Of a DNA stretch of 64,000 nucleotides, positions 35,096 through 43,765 are shown piece after piece (position 1 is the stretch's first letter; the number at the start of each line of letters is the position of its first letter). The stretch lies in the NCBI GenBank assembly GCA_046483315.1, contig JAWODJ010000057.1, positions 10,021-74,020 on the forward strand. Reading direction: 5' to 3'. The translations under genes and the position numbers were made by a program. Source of the DNA: PXAP01 sp046483315. Its GTDB lineage: Bacteria > Bacteroidota > Bacteroidia > Bacteroidales > PUMT01. A model generated the notes under the pieces. It saw only the letters and a program-made list of their open reading frames with translations. It was not told where the DNA came from and made no database searches.

Positions 35096-35938
35096 ATGCC
35101 GGCACATCTGAAATGGCAAATAATTATTTCGTTAATACTTCTTGTTAACCCTGGAGTCCTGTCATCAGAATTTAATTCAGAGGGTGAATTCCTGAATAAA
35201 AAGATTCAGTATGGTGTTTATTACAAGATAGATCAGGGTGCCAGCTGGGGTGTTCTGATGGACCAGAGAATGTCTAACCTTCATTATGAAGGTCCGGGCG
35301 GGATCCTCAACTTTGGACGAAGGGCTCACAGGCCTTCATACATTTCCGAATGGAGCTTTGCACGTCTCAGGTATAATTACTCAAAACCGGCACACAAGAG
35401 TACGGTGGTAGAAAATCCGGAGGCCGGACTAAGGTACTTTTACCTGAGAAAATTATTAACTCCCCGCAGTTATGCCGTTTATGCAGGCGGTGAGGTAAAT
35501 GTCTTTGGAAATTTCCGTATGGCCCAAAGGCTTGGCAACTCCTATCTGCATGCCGATATGATAGGTGAAATAAGGCCCCGTGGCGATTTAAATTTCAGCA
35601 GCCGGTTCCTTTGGAGAGACTGGTATATTGAGCTTTCAGCAGCGGCCAGCCTGATTGGTTATACAGTGAGGGTGCCTGAATACGGAGTCAGTTTCGAGTT
35701 GAAGGAAGATGGCGGAGTAAAGACCCAGGGGTTCGAACAGCAATTGCTGATGCCCCATAATTATGCACATGTCACTACCGGCATTTTCATCAGGGAATCC
35801 TTCAGGGGAGAGTCAAACCCCAACTGGTTCAGGATAGGTTATGTATGGGACTATTACACTATGAGAGGAAAGCATAACCTCAATGTTAGCAATGCTGTTC
35901 AGCAGCTTGTTCTGGAACTGTATTTCAGAGTAAGATAG
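35096..35938 (+). CDS. Predicted outer-membrane beta-barrel protein of unknown function
   Basis: I do not recognise this 280-residue protein. It has a signal peptide (WQIIISLILLVNPGVLSS). The rest is rich in alternating hydrophobic and polar stretches with many aromatic residues (LRYFYLRKLL, GGEVNVFGNFRMAQR, DWYIELSAAASLIGYTV), as in outer-membrane barrels, and ends in LELYFRVR. No catalytic motif is visible. A small hairpin follows it. The S41 protease gene starts 51 bases downstream and may be cotranscribed. Confidence 0.6.
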   Translation: MPAHLKWQIIISLILLVNPGVLSSEFNSEGEFLNKKIQYGVYYKIDQGASWGVLMDQRMSNLHYEGPGGILNFGRRAHRPSYISEWSFARLRYNYSKPAHKSTVVENPEAGLRYFYLRKLLTPRSYAVYAGGEVNVFGNFRMAQRLGNSYLHADMIGEIRPRGDLNFSSRFLWRDWYIELSAAASLIGYTVRVPEYGVSFELKEDGGVKTQGFEQQLLMPHNYAHVTTGIFIRESFRGESNPNWFRIGYVWDYYTMRGKHNLNVSNAVQQLVLELYFRVR

Positions 35939-35941
35939 AAA

Positions 35942-35954
35942 GCTGATTTTCAGC
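35942..35954 (+). terminator. Small hairpin after the barrel gene
   Basis: GCTGA (35942-35946) and TCAGC (35950-35954) pair around TTT. An AT-rich stretch follows but there is no clean T-run, so any termination is probably partial. Confidence 0.3.
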
Positions 35955-35989
35955 AAAATTATTATTAATCAAAAAGATCATTATTGTTT

Positions 35990-37045
35990 ATGAAGAAGGG
36001 GATAATTAAATACATAAAAGAATCATCAATCATCTCCCGGTCAGTAATGGTTACTGCCTTAATGACAGCACTTATGCTGTCATGTGAAAAAGTCCTTATG
36101 AAGCCGGATGCCTCAGATGACCCTGTTACAATATTTGAAGAGATATGGACTTTCACCGAAAAACATTACTCATTTTTTGAATATAAGGGAATAGACTGGC
36201 ATAATATTTACAGCCGGTACCGGCCACTGGTAAGAAATAACATGAACTCCGTCGAACTGTTCGACCTGTGCGCTGCCATGCTTTACGAACTCAGGGACGG
36301 ACATGTCAACCTGGTCAGTTCCTTTGACCGGTCGCGCTACTGGGAGTGGTACCTGGACAGCCCCGACAATTTCAGCTACTCACTTATTGAAAGGAACTAC
36401 TTTAAAGGAAGGCAAAGGTATATCGGCCCCCTGCATTTTTTGGATATGGGCGATATAACATACATTTACTACGGCAGTTTTGCTAATACAATAAGTGACA
36501 ATAACCTTGATATAATAGTATCCGGTCTTGAGAAAAAAAAGGGACTGATAATTGATGTGAGAAGTAACGGTGGCGGCAGCACTGTAAATGCAAAAAAGCT
36601 TACCTCCCGGTTTACTGATAAAAAAGTGTTTGTAGGATACAACCATGTGAAAAACGGTCCGGGATACAACGATTTCAGAATAGAGGAGATACATATTGAA
36701 CCACATGACGGAGAGAGATTCACAGGAGACATTGTGGTTCTGACCAACAGGCGGAGTTACAGTGCAACAACCTATTTTTCACAATATATGAATGCACTGG
36801 ACAATGTAACCTTCGTTGGCGATACCACAGGTGGAGGCGGAGGCATGCCTGCATTTCACGATCTGCCCAACGGATGGCTTCTGCGGGTCTCAAGTTCCAG
36901 GTTCTACAGTCCCCGGGGCAAAAATATCGAATCAGGCATCCCCCCGCATATCCAGGTTGACATGACAGAAGAATCAATGGCCGAAGGCAGGGATGATATC
37001 CTGGAAAAGGCTATTGAAATCCTTAAAGCGGGCACCAGCAACTGA
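35990..37045 (+). CDS. S41-family (C-terminal processing type) lipoprotein protease
   Basis: An exported serine protease of the tail-specific/tricorn core family. The 351-residue chain starts with a hydrophobic leader ending in TALMLSC, a lipobox, so it is likely tethered to a membrane. The N-terminal part (FEEIWTFTEKHYSFFEYKGIDW) matches the tricorn-like helical domain of S41 proteins. The core has GLIIDVRSNGGGSTVNA and NRRSYSATTYFS, where the serine before A is the likely nucleophile. There is no PDZ domain. I chose ATG 35990 over the TTG at 35984. The substrate is unknown. Confidence 0.8.
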   Translation: MKKGIIKYIKESSIISRSVMVTALMTALMLSCEKVLMKPDASDDPVTIFEEIWTFTEKHYSFFEYKGIDWHNIYSRYRPLVRNNMNSVELFDLCAAMLYELRDGHVNLVSSFDRSRYWEWYLDSPDNFSYSLIERNYFKGRQRYIGPLHFLDMGDITYIYYGSFANTISDNNLDIIVSGLEKKKGLIIDVRSNGGGSTVNAKKLTSRFTDKKVFVGYNHVKNGPGYNDFRIEEIHIEPHDGERFTGDIVVLTNRRSYSATTYFSQYMNALDNVTFVGDTTGGGGGMPAFHDLPNGWLLRVSSSRFYSPRGKNIESGIPPHIQVDMTEESMAEGRDDILEKAIEILKAGTSN

Positions 37046-37262
37046 TTTATTCAAATGACAACCTGATTGAAAAAACGGCGGTGCATGTTTCTGCAAACCG
37101 AAAGATATAACGGTATTGATTAGACATACCCTCCCTGATCGACGGTAACATGCGATTTCCCTTCCCATGATGAAATGCTGCCTGTCAGACCTGTCTGTTA
37201 TGAGGCAGGGATGTGTCGTCCCCGGCTGACCGGCATGGAAAAGGATATCCGGATGGATCCCG

Positions 37263-37781
37263 TCATAATGTTTTCAACAAGTGAATTCCCCTGCGAAGTA
37301 ACCCGGCAGTGATAAGAAAAATGATCAATCCTGCCAGCACCCATTTCATACTTGTGAAAAAACAGGTTGTATAAGCTATGACATTCATCTCCTCAGGCCA
37401 GGATAACAACATTATAATGATACCTGCATTTTCAATATAATCGGATAACAGGATCAATACCGGAGATAAAGAAAGCAAGACATTCTGGTAAAGCCGGTAA
37501 AGGGAAAATGCCAGAAAAAGAGAGTAAATAACCGGATAAATAAAATCCAGCAACAGCAAGCCCTGTAGGTAATTCTGCCTGCCTTCATCACCATAGGCAG
37601 ATATCATCTTAAAGGTAACTTCCGGAGCAGATCCGAACATCAGGTCCAAAGGCCTGAGACTATCACCGGCCGGCATAAAAACAGGGAACAACAGGATATT
37701 TGCAATCATGATAAGTGCAAAAAGCATGATCATGGTTTTTATGCCGGAATACCTTTGCAATAGCTTTTTGATTCTCTTCAT
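37263..37781 (-). CDS. Small multi-pass membrane protein at the end of the radical SAM operon
   Basis: A 172-residue protein with about five hydrophobic segments (for example IKTMIMLFALIMIANILLFPVFM and WVLAGLIIFLITAGLL). I cannot name the family; the pattern resembles small four- or five-helix membrane proteins found in Bacteroidota. I chose the ATG at 37781, which lies four bases after the tocopherol-cyclase-family stop; an ATG at 37817 would overlap that gene by 32 bases. It is the last gene of the minus-strand run, so it probably serves the same pathway. Confidence 0.6.
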   Translation of the reverse strand: MKRIKKLLQRYSGIKTMIMLFALIMIANILLFPVFMPAGDSLRPLDLMFGSAPEVTFKMISAYGDEGRQNYLQGLLLLDFIYPVIYSLFLAFSLYRLYQNVLLSLSPVLILLSDYIENAGIIIMLLSWPEEMNVIAYTTCFFTSMKWVLAGLIIFLITAGLLRRGIHLLKTL

Positions 37782-37785
37782 AACC

Positions 37786-38760
37786 TTAAACCAGTATCTC
37801 TTCAACCCTGCCTGCAACCTCCAGCGCGGTGTTTCTTCCAGTGCCTGTAAACAGGGATATTCTGTCTTTCACAAACGTCAGGTTAACTTCAACTTCCGAG
37901 GTCATACTTTCCTCTATCCGGCCATCCATAAAACCCCCAATGGGTGAGGCAAGAGAAGTAGCCGAATCACGATTACCGTATATCTCCAGCCGGTGTATTT
38001 TGTTCTCGATAACGATTTCTACATTTGATCTGTCAACGCTTACCTTTCTCAGTACCGACCCGTTGTAAGTAGTAAACCTGATAAGCCTGTCGCCCAGCCA
38101 CAGTCCCGAAATAAATCCTGTGAAAGAGCTCCCCAGCCAGGGGATTTTTGCCACTGAGGTTTTTATTGAAATACCGGATTCGTCGAAGTGATTGGACTGT
38201 AGCCATATATATCCTTCAGGGAAAGAACTGCCCCAGTCTTTTTCAATGTATCCCCGGCCACCGCTAAAGTCAATCAATTTCCCGTTATATTTCAGTTTAC
38301 CGTTTAATAAATGATCCATGCTGACTATTCCGTGATAACATTCCATAAAAGGAACAAAGGAATAGGGCCCCATTATACCGGGCGAATACCATGGTTTCGG
38401 CCATGGGACATTCCCGCTGAAACAGATCTTTCCTTTGATTTCAGGCAGGTTAAGGGAGATGGAATCGGTTGAGAAATGGTTATCTTCAACAGACACAAGG
38501 AACCTGTCACCAGAGGCAACAAAACTATCAAAGTCAAACTTGTGATAGCTTGCAGTCCTCTTCCTGCCATCCAGCAACTGAATAAAAGAATGCCGGTTAC
38601 CTGCTGCATCCATAGCCACGCCGGGTATTACGGCAAAAGCCCGGTTCCCTTCCCTGTTAAGGAACTTAAAGTACCAGCCCTCAAAATAGTTGCGTTTTTT
38701 ACCCCATCCCTGAAAAATTTCGGGATTGAACAATGATCTTATTTTTTTTCTCAACATCAT
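37786..38760 (-). CDS. Tocopherol cyclase-family protein
   Basis: A 324-residue protein of the tocopherol cyclase family. Marks are FEGWYFKFLN (about residues 26-35) and YIEKDWGSSFPEGYIWLQSNHF in the middle, both hallmark blocks. Plant and cyanobacterial members (VTE1) close the chromanol ring of a prenylated quinol; bacterial members outside cyanobacteria have no established reaction. It has no signal peptide. It lies 84 bases after the GH3 gene and four bases before a membrane-protein gene. Here it may cyclise or bind an isoprenoid or lipid made by the operon, which is inference. Confidence 0.8.
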   Translation of the reverse strand: MMLRKKIRSLFNPEIFQGWGKKRNYFEGWYFKFLNREGNRAFAVIPGVAMDAAGNRHSFIQLLDGRKRTASYHKFDFDSFVASGDRFLVSVEDNHFSTDSISLNLPEIKGKICFSGNVPWPKPWYSPGIMGPYSFVPFMECYHGIVSMDHLLNGKLKYNGKLIDFSGGRGYIEKDWGSSFPEGYIWLQSNHFDESGISIKTSVAKIPWLGSSFTGFISGLWLGDRLIRFTTYNGSVLRKVSVDRSNVEIVIENKIHRLEIYGNRDSATSLASPIGGFMDGRIEESMTSEVEVNLTFVKDRISLFTGTGRNTALEVAGRVEEILV

Positions 38761-38844
38761 TTTTAACCAGTTTATGGCACTAAGCCAAAGTTATATTGTT
38801 ATTGCAATAATTAATCTTTATAAATTTTATGGATAAATACCGGG

Positions 38845-40581
38845 TCATTGACGGTTTATAATTATGAATTCACCTTTCAGATATTGAGGCCAGACAGTAA
38901 GTTTGTTCAGGCAATACAGTTTGATATCTCCTCTTTTTATCCCTGTTGATTCCATGTATTGAATCATGTCATTCACTGGGTCGTCTTTTAAAAGGTATAT
39001 TGCAGGTGCATCAAGCTGCCCGATTTCGCGGGCATATCTGTAATTGTAATTCTCTTTGAGATTCTCATCAATATAACGGCACATATCACCAAAGGGAAAA
39101 TCATTTTCATCCTTTAAATATACAAAACATGTATAGAAGGCTGCGTTTCCTTTGATAACCGGAGCGATCATAAGAAACAAAATGCCGGGAAATATTTTCC
39201 TGACCATTTTACATATCTCCCCGGCATGATTGAGGCTGATCTTTTCTCCCCTGAGATCGGAAAAATAATCTCTTTTTGAAATAAACCGGAAAAGGGGAAT
39301 ATTGTGAAATAAACCTGTAACCCTTATCACATCATTCATTCGGTAGCGGTACAATCCGCCTCCGGTGGTGATCACAGTTTCATAATCTTTGTCCTTTTTT
39401 AACTGATCAATAGTATTAAGACTTCCGTCCTTCAGATCAATGAATTCAAGATAGTGCGAACATACGGCAGGTATGCCGGTTATTTTTCCGAAAGGAAAGG
39501 ATATAATTCCTTCGGTGGCTATTATACCCTTTGGCTGGATCGGGGTTCCGGGAAATATATTTTTAAGTTCAGCCAGAGAAGGATCTTCAGGGTTATCTGC
39601 CCAGCAGCTAATAAGCTGCAAGCGTGGCCAAACCAGTTTAAATACCCCGGGGTTTTCAATATCCAGTCCTCTTAACTCCCCGGCACGTTTACCGGATGGT
39701 TCAGGCTTCCTGCTGATGAAAGCGTTAAACTGTCCTGAAGGATCTGAAATGTTTCCCTTATCAATGTCGTCAACAAGTGACATAAAGTGATGCCTTATTT
39801 TTTCAACAAGAATAACAATAAAGGAGGGATGCCACACCGAGATCAGTCCCAGATCCCTGTCCCTTAAAAGATAAAATGCAGTAACATAAGCCCAGGACTC
39901 ATGATCACCACAGTTTCTTACTTCGGCAGGAACAGACATAAGTTTATTCAAAATTTTACCGCGGCCGCATCCCAGGTACTGACTGTCCTGTTCAAATCCC
40001 ACCGGTATCTCCTGCTCTGCCGGCAATGATTCAAATCCGGGTATTGCAGGTGAAGGGACAACAGAGCCTCGCGTTTGCCTGCCCTCTTCATGTTCTTTAT
40101 TCAGAGGCTCAGACAGGGATACAGGTTTGATCGCAGGACTGAGTGACCAGTACTGTGTGCAGAGGAACATCTTAGGCCATGCCAAATATATCCCTGCCAG
40201 CCAGGGTCGTATGCCCCGGTTAAACTCTTTCTGCAAACTCCGGGTATAGGGAATATATTTGACAGGCGATGTGGTTCCGCTTGTAGGCTCTAGCAGCAGA
40301 ACAGTTTCATTTGTAAGAACATTTTGTTCATTTTTAAATATTCGCAGAATATATTTTTCATAGTCTTCCCAGGAGGTTAAAGGAAGGTTTACCGGTATTC
40401 CCCGGTAAGAATTTGCAATCTCCTTAAGAAAAGCTGTGTGACGGTTCCTGCATAACAATGACCTGAACTTGTTATTCTGTACCTTCCTGTAATTTATAAG
40501 ACCGGCCAGGAACCTTAAACTCTCTTTCAGGGTTGAGGAAAAAAAAATAATATTTAAAATCAGGTAGTGCAGGCGCCTCAT
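38845..40581 (-). CDS. GH3-family acyl-acid amido synthetase-like protein
   Basis: GH3 enzymes adenylate a carboxylic acid and join it to an amine, as in plant hormone conjugation. The 578-residue chain has the phosphate-binding motif EPTSGTTSPVKYI (T100-T104), the ATEGIISFPFG block and YRYRMNDVIRVTG, the GH3 motifs for ATP/AMP binding. It is longer than the usual 500 residues; the extra lies in a loop around 175-210 (RQTRGSVVPSPAIPGF). The acyl and amine substrates are unknown. It overlaps the upstream gene by ATGA (40578-40581), so its translation is coupled. Confidence 0.8.
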   Translation of the reverse strand: MRRLHYLILNIIFFSSTLKESLRFLAGLINYRKVQNNKFRSLLCRNRHTAFLKEIANSYRGIPVNLPLTSWEDYEKYILRIFKNEQNVLTNETVLLLEPTSGTTSPVKYIPYTRSLQKEFNRGIRPWLAGIYLAWPKMFLCTQYWSLSPAIKPVSLSEPLNKEHEEGRQTRGSVVPSPAIPGFESLPAEQEIPVGFEQDSQYLGCGRGKILNKLMSVPAEVRNCGDHESWAYVTAFYLLRDRDLGLISVWHPSFIVILVEKIRHHFMSLVDDIDKGNISDPSGQFNAFISRKPEPSGKRAGELRGLDIENPGVFKLVWPRLQLISCWADNPEDPSLAELKNIFPGTPIQPKGIIATEGIISFPFGKITGIPAVCSHYLEFIDLKDGSLNTIDQLKKDKDYETVITTGGGLYRYRMNDVIRVTGLFHNIPLFRFISKRDYFSDLRGEKISLNHAGEICKMVRKIFPGILFLMIAPVIKGNAAFYTCFVYLKDENDFPFGDMCRYIDENLKENYNYRYAREIGQLDAPAIYLLKDDPVNDMIQYMESTGIKRGDIKLYCLNKLTVWPQYLKGEFIIINRQ

Positions 40582-41315
40582 AATATGCCGGGATTGAAAA
40601 TTACTTTTGCATGCATCTTCATCCTTTCAACAACAGAGGTAAAATTGTCAATTCTGATATCTGTTATGCATCCGAGTTCATCTCCCTTGTAATAAAAGGG
40701 GTTTTTTTCAAGAAAGAACCGGATATGCGGGTCTTTAAGCCTTCCCTCGGGGACTTCTGCAAAGGATGTTTTTAACCTGTCCATGCCCTTAGTGCGACGA
40801 ATGATATTTGTTTGCGGATCATAATCATAGCCAAATTTGTGAATTGCCACAGCATCGAGAACCTCCCGGTAATATTGAGTGAAAGGCCTGTCAAAGACAG
40901 GATAATACTCCCTGAAATAGAGCTGCAGAAAACGATATGTACGGTACCCCTTGGTAATCAGGAACCAGTACAAAGGTGTATGCGGATATCTGCGTATAAG
41001 GGCATACATGAAAATAATAAATGCACCCGCAAGGGAGTTGGACTTCCTTGTCTGCTCCCTTATAATGGTATCGCCGCTGAAAAGAAATAAACGGTCCCGG
41101 CCGGCAGCAATCAGATTTAACAGCTGAATAGTAGAAAAACCCGTAATATCTCCTGACTCATCCTTTATTACAACAACATAATCCTTCTCCTTTAGATCTT
41201 CATAAAATATTGCAGGTTTCACATTATCGTAATAATGCTGATAAAGGATCAGCATATTTTTCCTCTCCCCTGCAATTAATTCATCCTGCTTAATTATGCT
41301 TGTCTGAATATTCAT
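40578..41315 (-). CDS. Uncharacterised protein, possibly acyltransferase-like
   Basis: I do not recognise this 245-residue protein with confidence. It has a mixed alpha/beta pattern with DYVVVIKDESGDITGFSTIQLL (a GNAT-like strand-turn-strand) and a central helix LAGAFIIFMYALIRRYPHTPLYWFLITKGYRTYRFL. That layout recalls GNAT enzymes without an obvious acetyl-CoA loop. It has no signal peptide. It sits 14 bases after the GNAT gene and overlaps the GH3 gene by four bases, so it works with them. A role in supplying or modifying the acyl substrate of GH3 is speculation. Confidence 0.5.
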   Translation of the reverse strand: MNIQTSIIKQDELIAGERKNMLILYQHYYDNVKPAIFYEDLKEKDYVVVIKDESGDITGFSTIQLLNLIAAGRDRLFLFSGDTIIREQTRKSNSLAGAFIIFMYALIRRYPHTPLYWFLITKGYRTYRFLQLYFREYYPVFDRPFTQYYREVLDAVAIHKFGYDYDPQTNIIRRTKGMDRLKTSFAEVPEGRLKDPHIRFFLEKNPFYYKGDELGCITDIRIDNFTSVVERMKMHAKVIFNPGIL

Positions 41316-41329
41316 TTAAGTTCAACTGT

Positions 41330-42433
41330 TTACAGCCGTAAAATATCAACAAAAGGTATCCCGGCTGTATCATTGTTTTCGTGCAATGCAAAAGAATCAT
41401 AAGCAAGCTTAAAATAATACAGCCGGCTGGTGTAATTTATCTTAGGCAAATGATTAAGGCTGTTGTTCAGTGGATCCATCTGATGAAGGGTCAGGGTAAG
41501 AAAACGGTATCCGGTCCCGGAAAAATCTTTATATATCCTGGAAATGAGCGATCTGAAAATATCAGGACGATTATCCCGGACCAGGGGAAACCCTATGAAT
41601 GCAAGTCTGACCTGATCTTTTCTTCCCGGTACGGAATACATATTCCTCAGGCCAAGGTAACGATTAAGAAAGAATCTGATTAGCCCGAACCGGAAGGAAT
41701 AATCTTCAATAACATATTGTTTAACGGATTGAAGGTCATTAACAGAACATACGCCGGCTATTGACCCTCTCTCCAGGGCAATATAGAAATCTTCCGGTTT
41801 AAAATTATTGAACGGATAATCTTCCGGGCCGGTTACAGGGAAAAGATCTCTTTTACACCCCTCTTTCTTTAAAAACGCCAGAATATCATCAGTCATATGC
41901 CGGTCAGCCCTGACTACCTCAAACGACTCACCTTTTCCGGATGTTATGCGGACTTTACCAAGTGGAATTGCAAAAGTATTCAACCTTCCGCGGTCATATG
42001 ATTTTGGCATACCGGGTCTGCCGGACGCAAAAATTTTTCGGTTCAGGCTGTCATCATCTACCAGTGTTGCATAATGGAACCCCACATTACGGCTTACAGG
42101 GAGCTCTTCAAGAAAGGATATTCCCCTTATAAGGCTTATCCCGTGACGGGCCCCGGGGAGAAACCTCAAATTACTTATATAACCGGCAGTCTCAGGAATC
42201 CTGTTCATATAAACCCGCTGCAAATTCCGGCTTCCGACAGCCATAATCATGTCATCCTTCACACCTACAATGGTTTGTTGCGGAACTCCCTGCAATTCTA
42301 TGGATGAAAAAAACGACGGTTCCCGGGAATAACGTATCTTAAGCATCCCCTTAAGGGGAATACTGCTGATAAGCCGGCGTATTGCCTCATCATCATTATA
42401 TGTTGCCAGCCTGATCTCCATATTATTTATCAT
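41330..42433 (-). CDS. GNAT-family acyltransferase-like protein
   Basis: A 367-residue protein whose N-terminus (EIRLATYNDDEAIRRLISS) and following strands match the GNAT fold. The second half (about 160-340) has another GNAT-like set of elements (SFEVVRADRHMTDDILAFL, FYIALERGSIAGVCSVND), so it may be a double-GNAT protein. The acceptor and acyl donor are unknown. The start at 42433 overlaps the radical SAM gene by 11 bases; an ATG at 42421 lies just after that stop. Both arrangements point to cotranslation. Confidence 0.65.
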   Translation of the reverse strand: MINNMEIRLATYNDDEAIRRLISSIPLKGMLKIRYSREPSFFSSIELQGVPQQTIVGVKDDMIMAVGSRNLQRVYMNRIPETAGYISNLRFLPGARHGISLIRGISFLEELPVSRNVGFHYATLVDDDSLNRKIFASGRPGMPKSYDRGRLNTFAIPLGKVRITSGKGESFEVVRADRHMTDDILAFLKKEGCKRDLFPVTGPEDYPFNNFKPEDFYIALERGSIAGVCSVNDLQSVKQYVIEDYSFRFGLIRFFLNRYLGLRNMYSVPGRKDQVRLAFIGFPLVRDNRPDIFRSLISRIYKDFSGTGYRFLTLTLHQMDPLNNSLNHLPKINYTSRLYYFKLAYDSFALHENNDTAGIPFVDILRL

Positions 42434-43751
42434 TATGCCCTACAGGGAGGCCCTGACGAAATTCCACATCACTGCGTGCACTGAAATTGGAAAGGAAATA
42501 AACCAGGGCCTTTTTTAATGACCCACAATTGGCTTTTAAATCAATACCACGGCCAATGATCGATCTCACTTCATAAAACTTTCTCCGGTATTCATAACAA
42601 AGCCGGGTCAGTTCCTCCGCACTCAAATGCCCCGGGTGAAAAACCACATCGCCGAATTTATAATCATCCATAAGCCACCATTTCTCATCAATCAACCTTC
42701 CTTCTTCCTTAAAGCGCCTGAACATGGGAGTCCCCGGGAAGGGGACAAGGTGATTAAATGCAGTCATAAATAAATTGTTTTCTTTCGAAAATCTCAGCAC
42801 CCTCTTAAAATCTTCCTCCCTATCATCCGCGTACCCGAAAAGAAAGGTTCCATAAATCATCAGTCCGTGACGTTTTAACTTCAAAATGGCTTTCCTGTAA
42901 TCTGCATATTGCAGGTTGATATTTTTTTTCATCTGCTTCAGATTGCTTTCGCTGAAAGATTCAAAACCGATAAGAACACCTATGCATCCGGATTCCTTCA
43001 ACGCCAGCAACAATTCATCATCATTGCTTATATGAATCCCCACCTGTCCGAACCATTTTATACCGAGAGGTTTTATGGCCCTGCACATTTCAATGGTCCG
43101 GTTCCTGTCCATTGCAACATTGTCGTCAACGATAAAGAAGAACTTCTTACCCGAATGCACAATATCGGCTGCAATATCAGCTGCCGGACGAACACGGTAT
43201 GATCTGTCATAAAATCCGTATATGGAGCAAAATTCACAGTGATAATAACATCCCCTGGAGGCCTCAACAAGCCCTACCGGGAGATATTTTTTCCCGTTGA
43301 ATATCGAACGGTCGGGCATAACACCCCTGATCTCCGGAAATGACCGGCTGCGGTATTCTGCCTGCAGAGTTCCCTTCTCAAAATCCTGTAAAACCTGTGG
43401 CCAGGAGTTTTCTGCCTCACCGGCAACAACCACATCGGCATACCTTTTAACCTCATCTGTTGCCAGTGTCGGATGAAAACCGCCCATCACGACCGTAATT
43501 TTTCTTGACCGGTATTCAGTGGCTATGTCATAAGCCCTCTTTGCTGTATAGGTTTCAACAGTAATAGCAGCTATATCAGTCGGTTCGTCAAAAGGGATAC
43601 TCTCCATCCGGTCGTCATAAAAAGCTTTTTCAATATGAGCGGGAGTTAAAGAGGATAAGACGGCAATAGCCAGGGGCTCCATGCTCCATGTCCTTGCATA
43701 TTCAGTGTCCGGTTTTTTTCCAACCGCAGGCTGTATGAAGGTTACCTTCAC
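42423..43751 (-). CDS. B12-binding-type radical SAM protein (first of two)
   Basis: Residues 1-155 resemble the cobalamin-binding Rossmann domain of this family (ITVVMGGFHPTLATDEV), but I see no DxHxxG motif, so cobalamin binding is uncertain. The radical SAM domain follows with the 4Fe-4S motif C168-x3-C172-x2-C175 (RGCYYHCEFC) and the later FFIVDDNVAMD and IGVLIGFES blocks. Members methylate unreactive carbons or close rings in lipids, hopanoids, porphyrins and natural products. At 442 residues it is normal. It is 14 bases after its paralogue and overlaps the GNAT gene. Confidence 0.85.
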   Translation of the reverse strand: MKVTFIQPAVGKKPDTEYARTWSMEPLAIAVLSSLTPAHIEKAFYDDRMESIPFDEPTDIAAITVETYTAKRAYDIATEYRSRKITVVMGGFHPTLATDEVKRYADVVVAGEAENSWPQVLQDFEKGTLQAEYRSRSFPEIRGVMPDRSIFNGKKYLPVGLVEASRGCYYHCEFCSIYGFYDRSYRVRPAADIAADIVHSGKKFFFIVDDNVAMDRNRTIEMCRAIKPLGIKWFGQVGIHISNDDELLLALKESGCIGVLIGFESFSESNLKQMKKNINLQYADYRKAILKLKRHGLMIYGTFLFGYADDREEDFKRVLRFSKENNLFMTAFNHLVPFPGTPMFRRFKEEGRLIDEKWWLMDDYKFGDVVFHPGHLSAEELTRLCYEYRRKFYEVRSIIGRGIDLKANCGSLKKALVYFLSNFSARSDVEFRQGLPVGHNDK

Positions 43752-43765
43752 TTTTCAATTTTAGG

